The notes under the pieces were generated by a model. It saw only the letters and a program-made list of their open reading frames with translations. It searched no databases and was not told where the DNA came from. A program made the position numbers and the translations under genes. A stretch of DNA of 60,081 nt, taken from NCBI RefSeq assembly GCF_001707915.1, contig NZ_MAVV01000006.1, forward strand, positions 1-60,081, written 5' to 3'. Source of the DNA: Thermodesulfovibrio sp. N1. Its GTDB lineage: Bacteria; Nitrospirota; Thermodesulfovibrionia; Thermodesulfovibrionales; Thermodesulfovibrionaceae. Positions 31,954 through 40,437 of this stretch are shown here, one piece after another (the stretch's first letter is position 1; the number at the start of each line of letters is the position of its first letter).

Positions 31954-34122
31954 CTAAAAACCCAAAAACCTGCCACCTTGATATATTAAAAAAGCAACAA
32001 GCCAAGCTATTATGGAGTGAATTAAAATTGTCTGACCGTATAACTTCCAGGAACCAAATTCCTGTCTCATGGCAATACCTACAACAACACATGGCCAGTA
32101 AAGTAGAACAAATACTAAAAATGCATAGGCATTAAGAGGTGTAAATATTTCCTGAAGTTTACTCTTAAGAGTTGTCATTTCCTCTTCTTCCTCTACCTGT
32201 AAACTCTTAATTCCAAATCCTGCAAGAAGGTTTTGAAAGGCATCTACTACCGCATTAAAGAAGGAAATCGCCACATTCTTTAAATCTTCCAAAAAGCCTT
32301 TTGTTCCTTCTTTCCCTTCTGAGTTGTCTTTTTGTCCATTATCTGTTCCATATATCTGGGCCATTGTACTTACTACTACTTCTTTTGCAATTAAACCTGC
32401 CACAAGGGAAGAAGATGCTTCCCATGTGCCAAATCCGAGGGGTTCAAATACAGGGCTTATTGTCTTTCCGACTCTTCCTAAAGCTGAGTTTTCCTTTTCA
32501 ACTCCATAGGGTGTATTGAGCATAAACCACATGATAACAGATACAGCAAAAATATAAGTTCCCGCCTTTATGACAAAGTGTCTTAGTTTCTGCCAAGTAT
32601 GAATCATAAGGTCTCTGAAAAGAGGAACTCTATAGGGAGGTAACTCCATTATGAACACTGGTGCAAAGCCTTTAAAAAGAGTTTTTTTGAGAACAAGTCC
32701 AAGCAAAATAGCCATGAAAATTCCAAGAACATAAAGAGACCAAAGAACTGTAGGTGCATTCTTAGCAAAAAAAGCACCGATGAATATAGCATAAACAGGA
32801 AGTCTTGCACCACACGACATAAGTGGCACAAGCATGGCTGTTAGTTTTCTGTCTCTTTCTGTTTCAAGAACACGGGTTGCATAAATTGATGGAACATTGC
32901 ATCCAAAACCAAGAATTAAAGGAATAAATGATTTTCCATGAAGACCTATAGAATGCATAAGTCTGTCCATTATAAAGGCTACTCTTGCCATGTATCCACT
33001 TCCTTCAAGCAAAGTAATAATGAACATCATCACTGCAATTACAGGAATAAAAACAAGGACAGCTCCAACTCCTGCAATAATACCCTCTGTAACAAGGGAT
33101 ACGAACCATTCAGGACTTTTAGCAGCATTAAGTAACACAGTTGTCCATTTAGTCACAGGACCACTTATTACAGAATCAAGCCAGTCACTAAAAGGAGCTG
33201 AAAAATCAAAGGCAAGCTTGAATACAAACCACATAGCAATAAGAAATATAGGTATTCCAAGATATCTATTAAGAACAATTCTGTCAATTTTTTCTGTAAA
33301 ATCAATATGTTTTTTCTCTCTCTTCTTTAAAACATCTCTGGTAACTCCATGGGCAATTCCATATCTTATGTCAGCAATTATAGATTCCATATCTTCATCA
33401 TGGGATTTCAAAAAATGGGATACGGCCTGTTTAAGGAATTTTTCATCTCCCTTTAACCCTGTTTCTTTAAGAACCAATTCGTCATTTTCAAGTAATTTAA
33501 GAACAAGCCATCTTGAAGGATATCTGTTTAACAAACCAGGGTCATTTATCTTAAGAGCAGTCTCTACAATTTTTAATGACTCCTCTACATCTCCATAATT
33601 AAATTTTTTAGGAACAATGGGATTAATTCCACTGGCAAAATCTTTAAGAACCTGAAGAAGTTCCTTTATTCCTTCTTTTTTTGTTGCCACTGTTGGAATA
33701 GCTTTAACGCCAAGTAATTGTTCCAATTTTTCTATGTCAATTTCATAACCCTTCTTTTTTGCCTCATCATATATATTCAGAGCTATAACAACTGGAATAT
33801 CAAGCTCAAGAAGTTGAATTGTAAGATATAGATTTCTTTCAAGATTTGTAGAGTCAACTACATCAATTATAAGATCAGGTTTTTCTTTCACAAGAAAATC
33901 TCTTGCAATTATCTCTTCTTGAGTATAGGGGCTAAGGCTGTATGTGCCGGGCAAATCAACAAGATTAATTGTCAGATCATCAAATTTTATAGTTGCTGTC
34001 TTTTTTTCAACGGTGACTCCAGGCCAGTTACCAACCTGTAGATTTGTGCCTGCAATAGCATTTATTAAAGTTGATTTACCTGAGTTCGGATTCCCAGCAA
34101 CTGCTACTTTTATTTCTTTCAT
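31954..34122 (-). CDS. feoB: Ferrous iron transporter FeoB
   Basis: Inner membrane Fe(II) permease (722 aa). The N-terminal G domain has G1 GNPNSGKST, G3 DLPGTYSLS and the G4-position NIYD (NxxD). The membrane part follows from about residue 285 with two Gate repeats, including GFGCNVPSIYATRVLETERDRKLT and SCGARLPVYAIF. It overlaps feoA by 4 nt at the start. A stretch of acidic residues (EEEEE) about residue 645 precedes the last transmembrane segments. The operon carries a DtxR-type operator. Confidence 0.95.
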   Translation of the reverse strand: MKEIKVAVAGNPNSGKSTLINAIAGTNLQVGNWPGVTVEKKTATIKFDDLTINLVDLPGTYSLSPYTQEEIIARDFLVKEKPDLIIDVVDSTNLERNLYLTIQLLELDIPVVIALNIYDEAKKKGYEIDIEKLEQLLGVKAIPTVATKKEGIKELLQVLKDFASGINPIVPKKFNYGDVEESLKIVETALKINDPGLLNRYPSRWLVLKLLENDELVLKETGLKGDEKFLKQAVSHFLKSHDEDMESIIADIRYGIAHGVTRDVLKKREKKHIDFTEKIDRIVLNRYLGIPIFLIAMWFVFKLAFDFSAPFSDWLDSVISGPVTKWTTVLLNAAKSPEWFVSLVTEGIIAGVGAVLVFIPVIAVMMFIITLLEGSGYMARVAFIMDRLMHSIGLHGKSFIPLILGFGCNVPSIYATRVLETERDRKLTAMLVPLMSCGARLPVYAIFIGAFFAKNAPTVLWSLYVLGIFMAILLGLVLKKTLFKGFAPVFIMELPPYRVPLFRDLMIHTWQKLRHFVIKAGTYIFAVSVIMWFMLNTPYGVEKENSALGRVGKTISPVFEPLGFGTWEASSSLVAGLIAKEVVVSTMAQIYGTDNGQKDNSEGKEGTKGFLEDLKNVAISFFNAVVDAFQNLLAGFGIKSLQVEEEEEMTTLKSKLQEIFTPLNAYAFLVFVLLYWPCVVVGIAMRQEFGSWKLYGQTILIHSIIAWLVAFLIYQGGRFLGF

Positions 34123-34346
34123 TCTATCACCTCTACATTTATCTGCTCAGCTTCACTTTTTCTTAATGAAAGATGATATCCCTTAACAACAATATCAATA
34201 GGGTCTCCCAGGGGAGCTATTTTTTCAACTTCAACAGTTTCTCCTGGCAACACTCCCATATCCATAAGCCTCCTTTTTATAGGACCCTTTGAATTAATTG
34301 AAGTAATTTTTGCCTTTTGACCTTTCTTTAATTCACTAAGATTCAT
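34119..34346 (-). CDS. feoA: FeoA-domain protein 1
   Basis: Small SH3-like FeoA (75 aa), MNLSELKKGQKAKITSINSK followed by IKRRLMDMGVLPGETVEVEKIAPLGDPIDIVVKGYHLSLR. This matches canonical FeoA, which binds the cytoplasmic side of FeoB. It overlaps feoB and the second feoA gene by 4 nt each. Confidence 0.92.
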   Translation of the reverse strand: MNLSELKKGQKAKITSINSKGPIKRRLMDMGVLPGETVEVEKIAPLGDPIDIVVKGYHLSLRKSEAEQINVEVIE

Positions 34347-34573
34347 TGAAGCCTCCTTACCATAATTTTCATTGCCATTCCTCTACCAATAGCTATTCGT
34401 GCTTCATCAATCCTTAAAAGTAAAGGACCATGTCCCTGATTGCTTACTACCTCAACAATTTTACCTGCAAAAATGCCTATATCTCTTAAATGATTAAATA
34501 GAGATTTACCTTTTTTTACAAAATCAATAATTTCAACTTTTTCACCACTTTCTATCAAAGCAAGGGGTATCAT
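34343..34573 (-). CDS. FeoA-domain protein 2
   Basis: Second FeoA-like protein (76 aa): MIPLALIESGEKVEIIDFVK, then HLRDIGIFAGKIVEVVSNQGHGPLLLRIDEARIAIGRGMAMKI. It is more divergent than the neighbouring FeoA but keeps the SH3-like layout. Two FeoA proteins before FeoB are known in some anaerobes and may form a heteromeric partner. It overlaps the next feoA by 4 nt and follows the porin gene by 12 nt. Confidence 0.87.
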   Translation of the reverse strand: MIPLALIESGEKVEIIDFVKKGKSLFNHLRDIGIFAGKIVEVVSNQGHGPLLLRIDEARIAIGRGMAMKIMVRRLQ

Positions 34574-34585
34574 TCCTGCCCTCCA

Positions 34586-35701
34586 TTAAAAATTCAGACT
34601 AAATCTAATTCCATATATATTTCCTGCCTTTGTGCCTTCTTCACGAGTTTTATCCTGTATGTATTGATAATCAAGGGTTATGTCAGAGGATATTGCTTTG
34701 TAGCTGAAAAGCTTAAACTTCAAATAGGACTCAAATACCCGACTTCTTAAAAGTTCCTCATTTTTTGGTGGTGACTTTAAATAAGCATAGCCAATCCCTA
34801 TTTCATCATCTTTTCTTCCCCATATGCTTCCGTTTAGATTAAATCCAAAGGAAACCATTCTGTTATAATCAATCACTGCTGAGTCATCCTGTAATCCTGC
34901 ACGGAAGAATGCTCCCAATGTATCCTTTATAAGTTGCTGGTCAAAGGATACCCCAATTCCTTTTAAACTCTTGTATCCATCTGAATCCCAGTTTTTAAAT
35001 CTCTTGTTAGTTGTATAAGCATAAAGCCTGTAATTTCCCTCTCCTAAAGTTGTTTCAAGTTTATATCCTACTTGTGCTCCAATCCAGTTGAATCTCCTCT
35101 CATAATCATTCTTTGAACGCATCCCTACTAATCTAAGATGAATTTTATCCCACTCAAACTCTACTGATACTCCAGCATCATAACTTGGTAAATTTGCAAG
35201 GGGATTGTTAACAAAAGCTTCATTCATAAACTGTCCTAACTCATCATTTGCATAAATATTGTCATCAATAAAAGCTGTTGAATCAATTATTCCTGCTGTA
35301 AATTTAAGAAAGATTTCTTTTTCAATTGGAAACTTGTGAGAATACCATAGTTCAAGTAGATGATCCCTTGGATGACCATTGATGTTTTTTAAGTCACTGA
35401 ATAAATCATCAGCATTTGGTGAAAGTATAAAAGGATTAATATCTTTAAGACCACTTCCCTTTGCAAAACTTGCCCTTAAAAAAATTTCACTATTTTCAAT
35501 CGGTTTGATTGATACATTAAAATCAATAACTGTAGAACCTCTGTCTTTGTTTTCAATATCACCTTGAGTTTTGTTAAGCCATTGATAAACTCCAGTTGCT
35601 GAACCTGAAATAGATAACCATTCTATAATGTCCGCTGCATAAACTGTAAAAGGAAAAAGCAAAGATAAAACAGCAAATGCAAAACTTTTAACAGCTTTCA
35701 T
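34586..35701 (-). CDS. Outer membrane porin, OprB-like
   Basis: Protein of 371 aa with a signal peptide (MKAVKSFAFAVLSLLFPFTVYA). The mature chain has alternating hydrophobic/polar beta strands throughout and ends with FSLNF, a C-terminal Phe typical of outer membrane barrels. Segments such as HLLELWYSHKF, NIYANDELGQFMNEAFVNNP and GIGVSFDQQL resemble carbohydrate-selective porins (OprB family). In this operon an iron-related substrate or release of a chelate is likelier than sugars, but the sequence does not decide. The stop shares its region with the feoA gene 12 nt on, and the start overlaps the DUF2325 stop by one base. Confidence 0.72.
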   Translation of the reverse strand: MKAVKSFAFAVLSLLFPFTVYAADIIEWLSISGSATGVYQWLNKTQGDIENKDRGSTVIDFNVSIKPIENSEIFLRASFAKGSGLKDINPFILSPNADDLFSDLKNINGHPRDHLLELWYSHKFPIEKEIFLKFTAGIIDSTAFIDDNIYANDELGQFMNEAFVNNPLANLPSYDAGVSVEFEWDKIHLRLVGMRSKNDYERRFNWIGAQVGYKLETTLGEGNYRLYAYTTNKRFKNWDSDGYKSLKGIGVSFDQQLIKDTLGAFFRAGLQDDSAVIDYNRMVSFGFNLNGSIWGRKDDEIGIGYAYLKSPPKNEELLRSRVFESYLKFKLFSYKAISSDITLDYQYIQDKTREEGTKAGNIYGIRFSLNF

Positions 35702-36003
35702 TACATCCCTCCTTTTTGTTTGCTCTTTTTTAGATTTTCAAGACATTTTATTAAGGAACTCACTCCGCAACTATGACACATCAGATATGGACATTTTTTG
35801 TTGGGATATGCTTTTTTTATTGTTAACTTTAACTCATGGGAGACTTTATTTGTAAATATCACTATTGCATCTACATCACCAATTTTTTTCGCTGTATCCT
35901 TTTCTAATTTAGTGAAAACTCTTAACTCTACTCCCACTTTTTTTGCCTCTTCTACATAATGTTTCTTAAGCTTATCCATTCCACCAATTAATGCTACACA
36001 CAT
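35701..36003 (-). CDS. DUF2325-domain protein
   Basis: Small protein (100 aa) beginning MCVALIGGMDKLKKHYVEEAKKVG, then AIVIFTNKVSHEL and CHSCGVSSLIKCLENL, which match DUF2325, a Rossmann-like domain with conserved Cys and His. I use ATG 36003 because GGAGGT is 5 nt upstream; a TTG at 36015 would take in the Shine-Dalgarno. It is the first gene of the iron operon, directly after the DtxR-type operator. Its biochemical role is unknown. The cysteine motif suggests metal binding. Confidence 0.8.
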   Translation of the reverse strand: MCVALIGGMDKLKKHYVEEAKKVGVELRVFTKLEKDTAKKIGDVDAIVIFTNKVSHELKLTIKKAYPNKKCPYLMCHSCGVSSLIKCLENLKKSKQKGGM

Positions 36004-36014
36004 ATCAACCTCCA

Positions 36015-36036
36015 ATTATTAGGTTAATCTAATAAT
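36015..36036. promoter_or_regulatory. DtxR-type operator upstream of the iron operon
   Basis: A 22 bp palindrome (one central mismatch pair) centred on TTAGGTTAATCTAA, extended by ATTA/TAAT arms on both sides. TTAGGTTAA is the classical DtxR/IdeR half-site. It overlaps the predicted -10 element of the feo promoter, so a bound repressor would block RNA polymerase. The dtxR-like gene lies at the other end of the operon. Confidence 0.8.
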
Positions 36037-36061
36037 ATTATAATTAACTAAATTTTGTCAA
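36032..36061 (-). promoter_or_regulatory. Promoter of the DUF2325-porin-feoAAB operon
   Basis: Read on the minus strand, a perfect TTGACA (36061 to 36056) and TATTAT (36037 to 36032) are separated by 18 nt. The downstream gene starts at 36003 with a GGAGGT site. The -10 lies inside the DtxR-type palindrome. Confidence 0.65.
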
Positions 36062-36136
36062 TATAATATAATTAAATTTGTAAATTATAAATATATTATC
36101 TTGAAATAAAAATTAAACTTATTTTATATTTTTGTA

Positions 36137-36928
36137 ATGAGAATTTCGCTAATCATTACGACCTACAATCGACCTAAATACTTAAAAAGGGTGATAGAAG
36201 GGTACCTAAATCAAACTCATATTCCAGATGAGATTGTTATAGCCGATGATGGTTCTGATAAGGAGACAGCCTTAATAATCAAAAACTTACAGGAAAATGG
36301 GAAAGTTAAAATAATTCATGTATGGCATGAACACAAAGGCTTCAGAGCAGCTAAAATAAGAAATAAAGCAATAGCTCATTCATCAGGAGAGTATTTGATT
36401 ATAACTGATGATGACTCCATACCCTGCCATACACATGTGGAAGACCACTTGCGTTATGCAGAAGAGGGATACTTTATTCAGGGGCACAGGGTACTTTTAG
36501 GACCAGAAGTATCCCAGAATTTTACCTTCCAAGACATATCCATTAAGAAACTAATTCTTTACAAGCTTAAAGGTCAAGCAAGCAATGTAGTTAATGCCAT
36601 AAGATTACCTGCGCCCCTAATCAAAATTTCACAAAGCCTTAAAGGTATAAGAAGTTGCAACATGAGCTTTTTTAGAAAGGATTTCATTACTGTCAATGGT
36701 TTCAATGAGGACTTTGAGGGATGGGGGAAGGAAGATTCTGAGTTAGCGGTAAGATTTTACAGATATGGACTCAAGAGAAAAGACATAAAATTTAGGGCAA
36801 CCTGTTACCATTTATATCATGCACCTTATGAGAGAGTTAACCTCGAGAAAAACATATCACTTCTTAATTTATCAATAAAAAGTCAAGAATACTTCTGTAA
36901 AAATGGAATCGACAAGTATCTCGGCTAA
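36137..36928 (+). CDS. Family 2 glycosyltransferase
   Basis: Glycosyltransferase (263 aa), GT-A fold. The nucleotide-sugar binding start is ISLIITTYNRPKYLKRVIEGY, with IADDGSD, and the metal-binding DxD is in IITDDDSIPC. The C-terminal acceptor region FNEDFEGWGKEDSELAVRFYRYG resembles galactosyltransferase-like GT2 members. It lies alone on the plus strand and faces the LPS cluster; its stop overlaps the heptosyltransferase stop by 4 nt. It probably adds a core or O-antigen sugar, but the donor is unknown. Confidence 0.85.
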   Translation: MRISLIITTYNRPKYLKRVIEGYLNQTHIPDEIVIADDGSDKETALIIKNLQENGKVKIIHVWHEHKGFRAAKIRNKAIAHSSGEYLIITDDDSIPCHTHVEDHLRYAEEGYFIQGHRVLLGPEVSQNFTFQDISIKKLILYKLKGQASNVVNAIRLPAPLIKISQSLKGIRSCNMSFFRKDFITVNGFNEDFEGWGKEDSELAVRFYRYGLKRKDIKFRATCYHLYHAPYERVNLEKNISLLNLSIKSQEYFCKNGIDKYLG

Positions 36929-37982
36929 TCTAATTCATCAAGAACTTTTCTGACCTCTTCAATAACATCTACAGGCTTTACACTCCTTATACACTTGTTA
37001 AACTCGGAGTTAATACATTTTTCTTGCTTACAGGGTCTACACGGTAGAGACTTACCTCCATCAAATATCAGTTTTCTGTCTGTCCATGGAGAAACAATCT
37101 CAGGCACAGTAGGGCCAAAGATACCTACAGTGAATGTTTTGGCAGAGGCAACATGAATAGGTCCGCTGTCATTTCCAATAAACATATCTGAAAGTTCGCA
37201 TAGTGCTGCAAACTCATATAAATTAAGTTCACTTGTGCAAATCTCAGGCTCAGTTTTCATATACCTAAGAATATCATTAAGCACTGATTTTTCTGAGTGA
37301 CCAGCTACAAGAAAAATTCTACATTTTTCTGATAAAGCATCGCATAGCAGTGCAAAATTTTCTGCACCCCATTGGCGTAGGGGATTTCTTGCTCCAGGAT
37401 GTACAACAACTTTTTTTTGTCAGAGTTGTGATTGAAGATTGTCGGAAATTTCCTCTCAAGAGATTGGAAAGCCTCCTTTGGAATGTTGATTTTAATTCTG
37501 CTTTCAAATATTCTAATGTCCAGATATCTTAGTGTATCAAGGAGGTATTCAACCATGTGCTTCGAGTGAATTCGGGAATTTACTCGATGAGTCAAAAGCA
37601 ATTGTCTCCAACTTTTTTCATTACAGTAACTTATTCTAAATCTTGCTCCTGAGAGGTAACTTAAGATTGTTGCTCTGTCAGTCTCTGTGAGGTCTATGAC
37701 CATATTGGGTTTTAGTTTTCTTAATTTCAGTGCAAATAGAATAAATTTAATGAAACCCCATCGCTTACCTTTGATCTCACTGCGGGGAAAGGGAATGACA
37801 TTGTTAATATAGGGGCATGTGTAAAAGAAATCCTCTGTTCCCTTGTTTACAAGAACTGACAACTCCACATCTGGAAGATTTTTCTTTAAATTCTCAACTA
37901 AAGGAAGCATCCATATAGAGTCACCAAGATATTTAAGGTTTATAAGTAAAATGTGCCTAATACTTTTCAAGAAATCTCTCAT
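36925..37982 (-). pseudogene. LPS heptosyltransferase (WaaF/RfaQ-like), frameshifted
   Basis: Two frames together give a 352 aa GT9 protein. The first (37982 down) begins HILLINLKYLGDSIWMLPLVENLKK, the usual ADP-heptose:LPS heptosyltransferase start. It runs to FNHNSDKK and then continues out of frame. The true continuation VVVHPGARNPLRQWGAENFALLCDAL, leading to FIGNDSGPIHVASA and FGPT, is in the other frame. The break is an 8-base run (T8, 37411-37418; A8 on the coding strand), and one more base restores the frame. The run also reads A AAA AAG in the zero frame. It heads the downstream end of the LPS operon. Sequencing error is the likely cause. Confidence 0.85.
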
Positions 37983-37986
37983 GAAA

Positions 37987-38892
37987 CTAAACCTTCTTTG
38001 CTACACAAACTATGTAATCTGATAAACACCATTTTCTTAAATAGATTGATAACTTTTTTAGTAGAGGATTTCTCCATCCATCCTTCAACCAGTGCGACCA
38101 CGACTCGAAGAGTATCACTTTGAAGCCGGTTTTACCTAACAAAAAGGAGAGACTCCTTTTATCGAAAGAGTAGACATGCCAGGGAAAACCGAAGTGTCTG
38201 TATTCATTATCTCTGATCCCCAGTCGGCAGAGAAGATTTTTGTATTGATTCGATATTCCTCGATAATTTGGCACTTGAAGAAATAAAAAACCACCCCATT
38301 CAGACAATTCAAAACTTTTTTTTATTATGCGGACTGGATTATATACATGTTCAAGTACATCCCAGATTATGATTCCATTGAATTTGTAAGGAGGGACAAA
38401 ATTTTCTAACAGTGTGTGATTTACAGGAACTTTTAATACGTTTTTACAAATATTTGAAAGCATTAGACTTGGCTCAACTCCCTCGCACAGAAATCCCTTT
38501 TTGTTTGCTTCCAATATGAAAAGTCCAGTACCACACCCTACATCAAGAATTCTATCTCCTTGAGAGAGATATCTCTCAACTAACATTATCTTCAGTTTTT
38601 GCACATTGTATGAACGATTTCTGCTTTCCTTCCACTTTTCATAGGACCAATTATTAAATTCTGAGAGATCTGCAAATTCCTCCCGTTCATAAATTTTAAG
38701 CATTGATTCCTCTGTAAAACGGGGAGATGCATACATTAAATTACATTGAGAACATCTGTAATATCCTATTCCTCCATGGCTTCTGAAGATTAATTTTGCC
38801 TCTGGTACTTTAGATACTTCGTTCGTCTCTCTACAAACTGGACAGGTTGTCTCCTCCAGAATTCCCTCAAAGGGACCAAACTTCCCCTTCAT
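37987..38892 (-). CDS. SAM-dependent methyltransferase with zinc-ribbon N-terminus
   Basis: Class I methyltransferase (301 aa). The N-terminus carries two cysteine pairs, CPVCRETN and CSQCNLMYASPRF. The SAM motif I is ILDVGCGTGLFI (about residue 117), and the post-I acidic and IIIWDVLEHV segments follow. This layout is common in polysaccharide clusters. The methyl acceptor, probably a sugar or cell-surface glycan, is unknown. It overlaps the next methyltransferase gene upstream by 4 nt and precedes the heptosyltransferase. Confidence 0.82.
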   Translation of the reverse strand: MKGKFGPFEGILEETTCPVCRETNEVSKVPEAKLIFRSHGGIGYYRCSQCNLMYASPRFTEESMLKIYEREEFADLSEFNNWSYEKWKESRNRSYNVQKLKIMLVERYLSQGDRILDVGCGTGLFILEANKKGFLCEGVEPSLMLSNICKNVLKVPVNHTLLENFVPPYKFNGIIIWDVLEHVYNPVRIIKKSFELSEWGGFLFLQVPNYRGISNQYKNLLCRLGIRDNEYRHFGFPWHVYSFDKRSLSFLLGKTGFKVILFESWSHWLKDGWRNPLLKKLSIYLRKWCLSDYIVCVAKKV

Positions 38893-39668
38893 TTGATTGC
38901 CTCCACTATCAATGTGCGACCAAGAAGCATCGGAAAAGAATTTATCTCTCTCAAAATTTCCTGGTTTTCTATATACACCCCTAAATCATCTCTCTTGATT
39001 TTTCTCATGATCAACTTCTCAAGAATCCTTATCGGAAGATAGAAAAAAAAGAGTAGAAACTTTGCACTGTTTTTTAATCTGTCTGTGTGAAACCTTATTT
39101 CTCTGAAACCAGCTCTTTTAAATGCATAGGCAAGATAATAACAGGATACAGGATTGATGTGTCCTCCTAATCCTTTTGCATCTTTAGAAGAAATGGGAAG
39201 GGGATTATATAGCAGATGAAAACCTAAGATAAAAAATCGGATTCTACTGTTTATGTTTAAGATATTCGGAGTTGTAATTACAGCCACTCCCCCAGGTTTA
39301 AGTATTCTGTAGATTTCATTTACAAAATTAAAAATATTCTCAAGATGTTCAATAACCTCTATGGAGAAGACAGCATCAAAGGTATTGTCTTGATAGGGTA
39401 ATTTTTCGTTACAATCGCAGAAGTCAGCCTTTATCCTTTCATATTTAAATTCTTCATAGTCATAGTCACAGGCGAAAAGTCTATCTTTGAGAGAACCTTG
39501 TCCACCGCTTTCGATTATTTTTTTTGCAACAAGAGATGAAAAATAACCCTCGCCACAGCCCAAATCCAGTATCTTTCCATTCCATGGTTTGTACTTAGTG
39601 AGTATGTCGAGCACCTTCTCGTGAGTAATTGGCAATGATCTTGTCTTTATCTTGCTATTCAGGTTCAT
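38889..39668 (-). CDS. SAM-dependent methyltransferase
   Basis: Class I methyltransferase of about 259 aa from ATG 39668, which has AGAGGTG 5 nt upstream. An ATG at 39686 lacks a site. SAM motif I is ILDLGCGEGYFSSLV, followed by DAVFSIEVIEHL and ILKPGGVAVITTPN. It lies in the LPS cluster, overlapping the glycosyltransferase gene by about 14 nt at its start. The acceptor is unknown; the C-terminal half has a hydrophobic, basic segment (LLFFFYLPIRILEKLIMRKI) that may contact the membrane. Confidence 0.82.
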   Translation of the reverse strand: MNLNSKIKTRSLPITHEKVLDILTKYKPWNGKILDLGCGEGYFSSLVAKKIIESGGQGSLKDRLFACDYDYEEFKYERIKADFCDCNEKLPYQDNTFDAVFSIEVIEHLENIFNFVNEIYRILKPGGVAVITTPNILNINSRIRFFILGFHLLYNPLPISSKDAKGLGGHINPVSCYYLAYAFKRAGFREIRFHTDRLKNSAKFLLFFFYLPIRILEKLIMRKIKRDDLGVYIENQEILREINSFPMLLGRTLIVEAIK

Positions 39669-40437
39669 CTGCACCTCTTTTAGCATAATAGACTAACTCC
39701 CACAGCTTGATATATTTATAAAATGTATTTACAGCCGACGAAAAGGCAATTATTAGCCCTTCTTTTCCGTCCCTGAAACCTTGCTTTACAAGATAGGTCT
39801 TTAGAAATATAGCCAAAGAATGGGCTACTGCCTTTGAAATAGAAGGAGAACATCCAGCTCTTTGCAAATCCTTAGCGCCAAGAGATGAATAAAAGTTTAT
39901 CTTGCTTATAATTTCCTCCACATTTTCTATGGGATTGTGAATAATGGGGACATTTAATTTTTCAATAACACCATTGACCTCTACTGACTCATGTACATTG
40001 CGATTGCTAATTTTTGCTCTGTCTTTTCTAAAGAGTCTCAACACATAATCGGGCCACCATCCGCCATGTCTTATCCACTTGCCGTAGAAAAAATTTTTTC
40101 TCTGAAAAATGAAAGCATCAGCAGTTGGTGATTTCAAAACATCCACGATTCTCTCTCTTGTCTCAGGTGGAATTCTCTCATCGGCATCAATTAGTAAAAC
40201 CCAATCATAAGTACACTTCTCAACGGCGCTGTTTTTTTGATGTCCATATCCCTTCCAATTCTCAACAAAAATTCGACAGCCGAAATCTCTCGCTATATTT
40301 AATGTCCTGTCCCGACTTCCAGAGTCAACAATGACAATCTCATCTGCAAAAGAAACACTTGCTAGACAATCAGGTAGATTCTTTTCTTCATTCAAAGTTA
40401 TTATTGCCACTGAAAGAGGATTTCTTTTTGCTGCCAT
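39655..40437 (-). CDS. Family 2 glycosyltransferase, WaaE/KdtX-like
   Basis: GT2 enzyme (260 aa). The start LSVAIITLNEEKNLPDCLASV and the DEIVIVDSGSRDRT, LLIDADERIPP and NRNVHESVEV segments are typical of LPS core beta-1,4-glucosyltransferases of the WaaE/KdtX type. The C-terminus has the hydrophobic segment AHSLAIFLKTYLVKQGFRDGKEGLIIAF expected for membrane attachment. It abuts the O-antigen ligase gene. The sugar donor is inferred from family only. Confidence 0.87.
   Translation of the reverse strand: MAAKRNPLSVAIITLNEEKNLPDCLASVSFADEIVIVDSGSRDRTLNIARDFGCRIFVENWKGYGHQKNSAVEKCTYDWVLLIDADERIPPETRERIVDVLKSPTADAFIFQRKNFFYGKWIRHGGWWPDYVLRLFRKDRAKISNRNVHESVEVNGVIEKLNVPIIHNPIENVEEIISKINFYSSLGAKDLQRAGCSPSISKAVAHSLAIFLKTYLVKQGFRDGKEGLIIAFSSAVNTFYKYIKLWELVYYAKRGADEPE

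Noticed and set aside
37319-37507. Separate frame within the heptosyltransferase break
   Set aside because: It is out of register with both halves of the family match and appears only because of the frame break.
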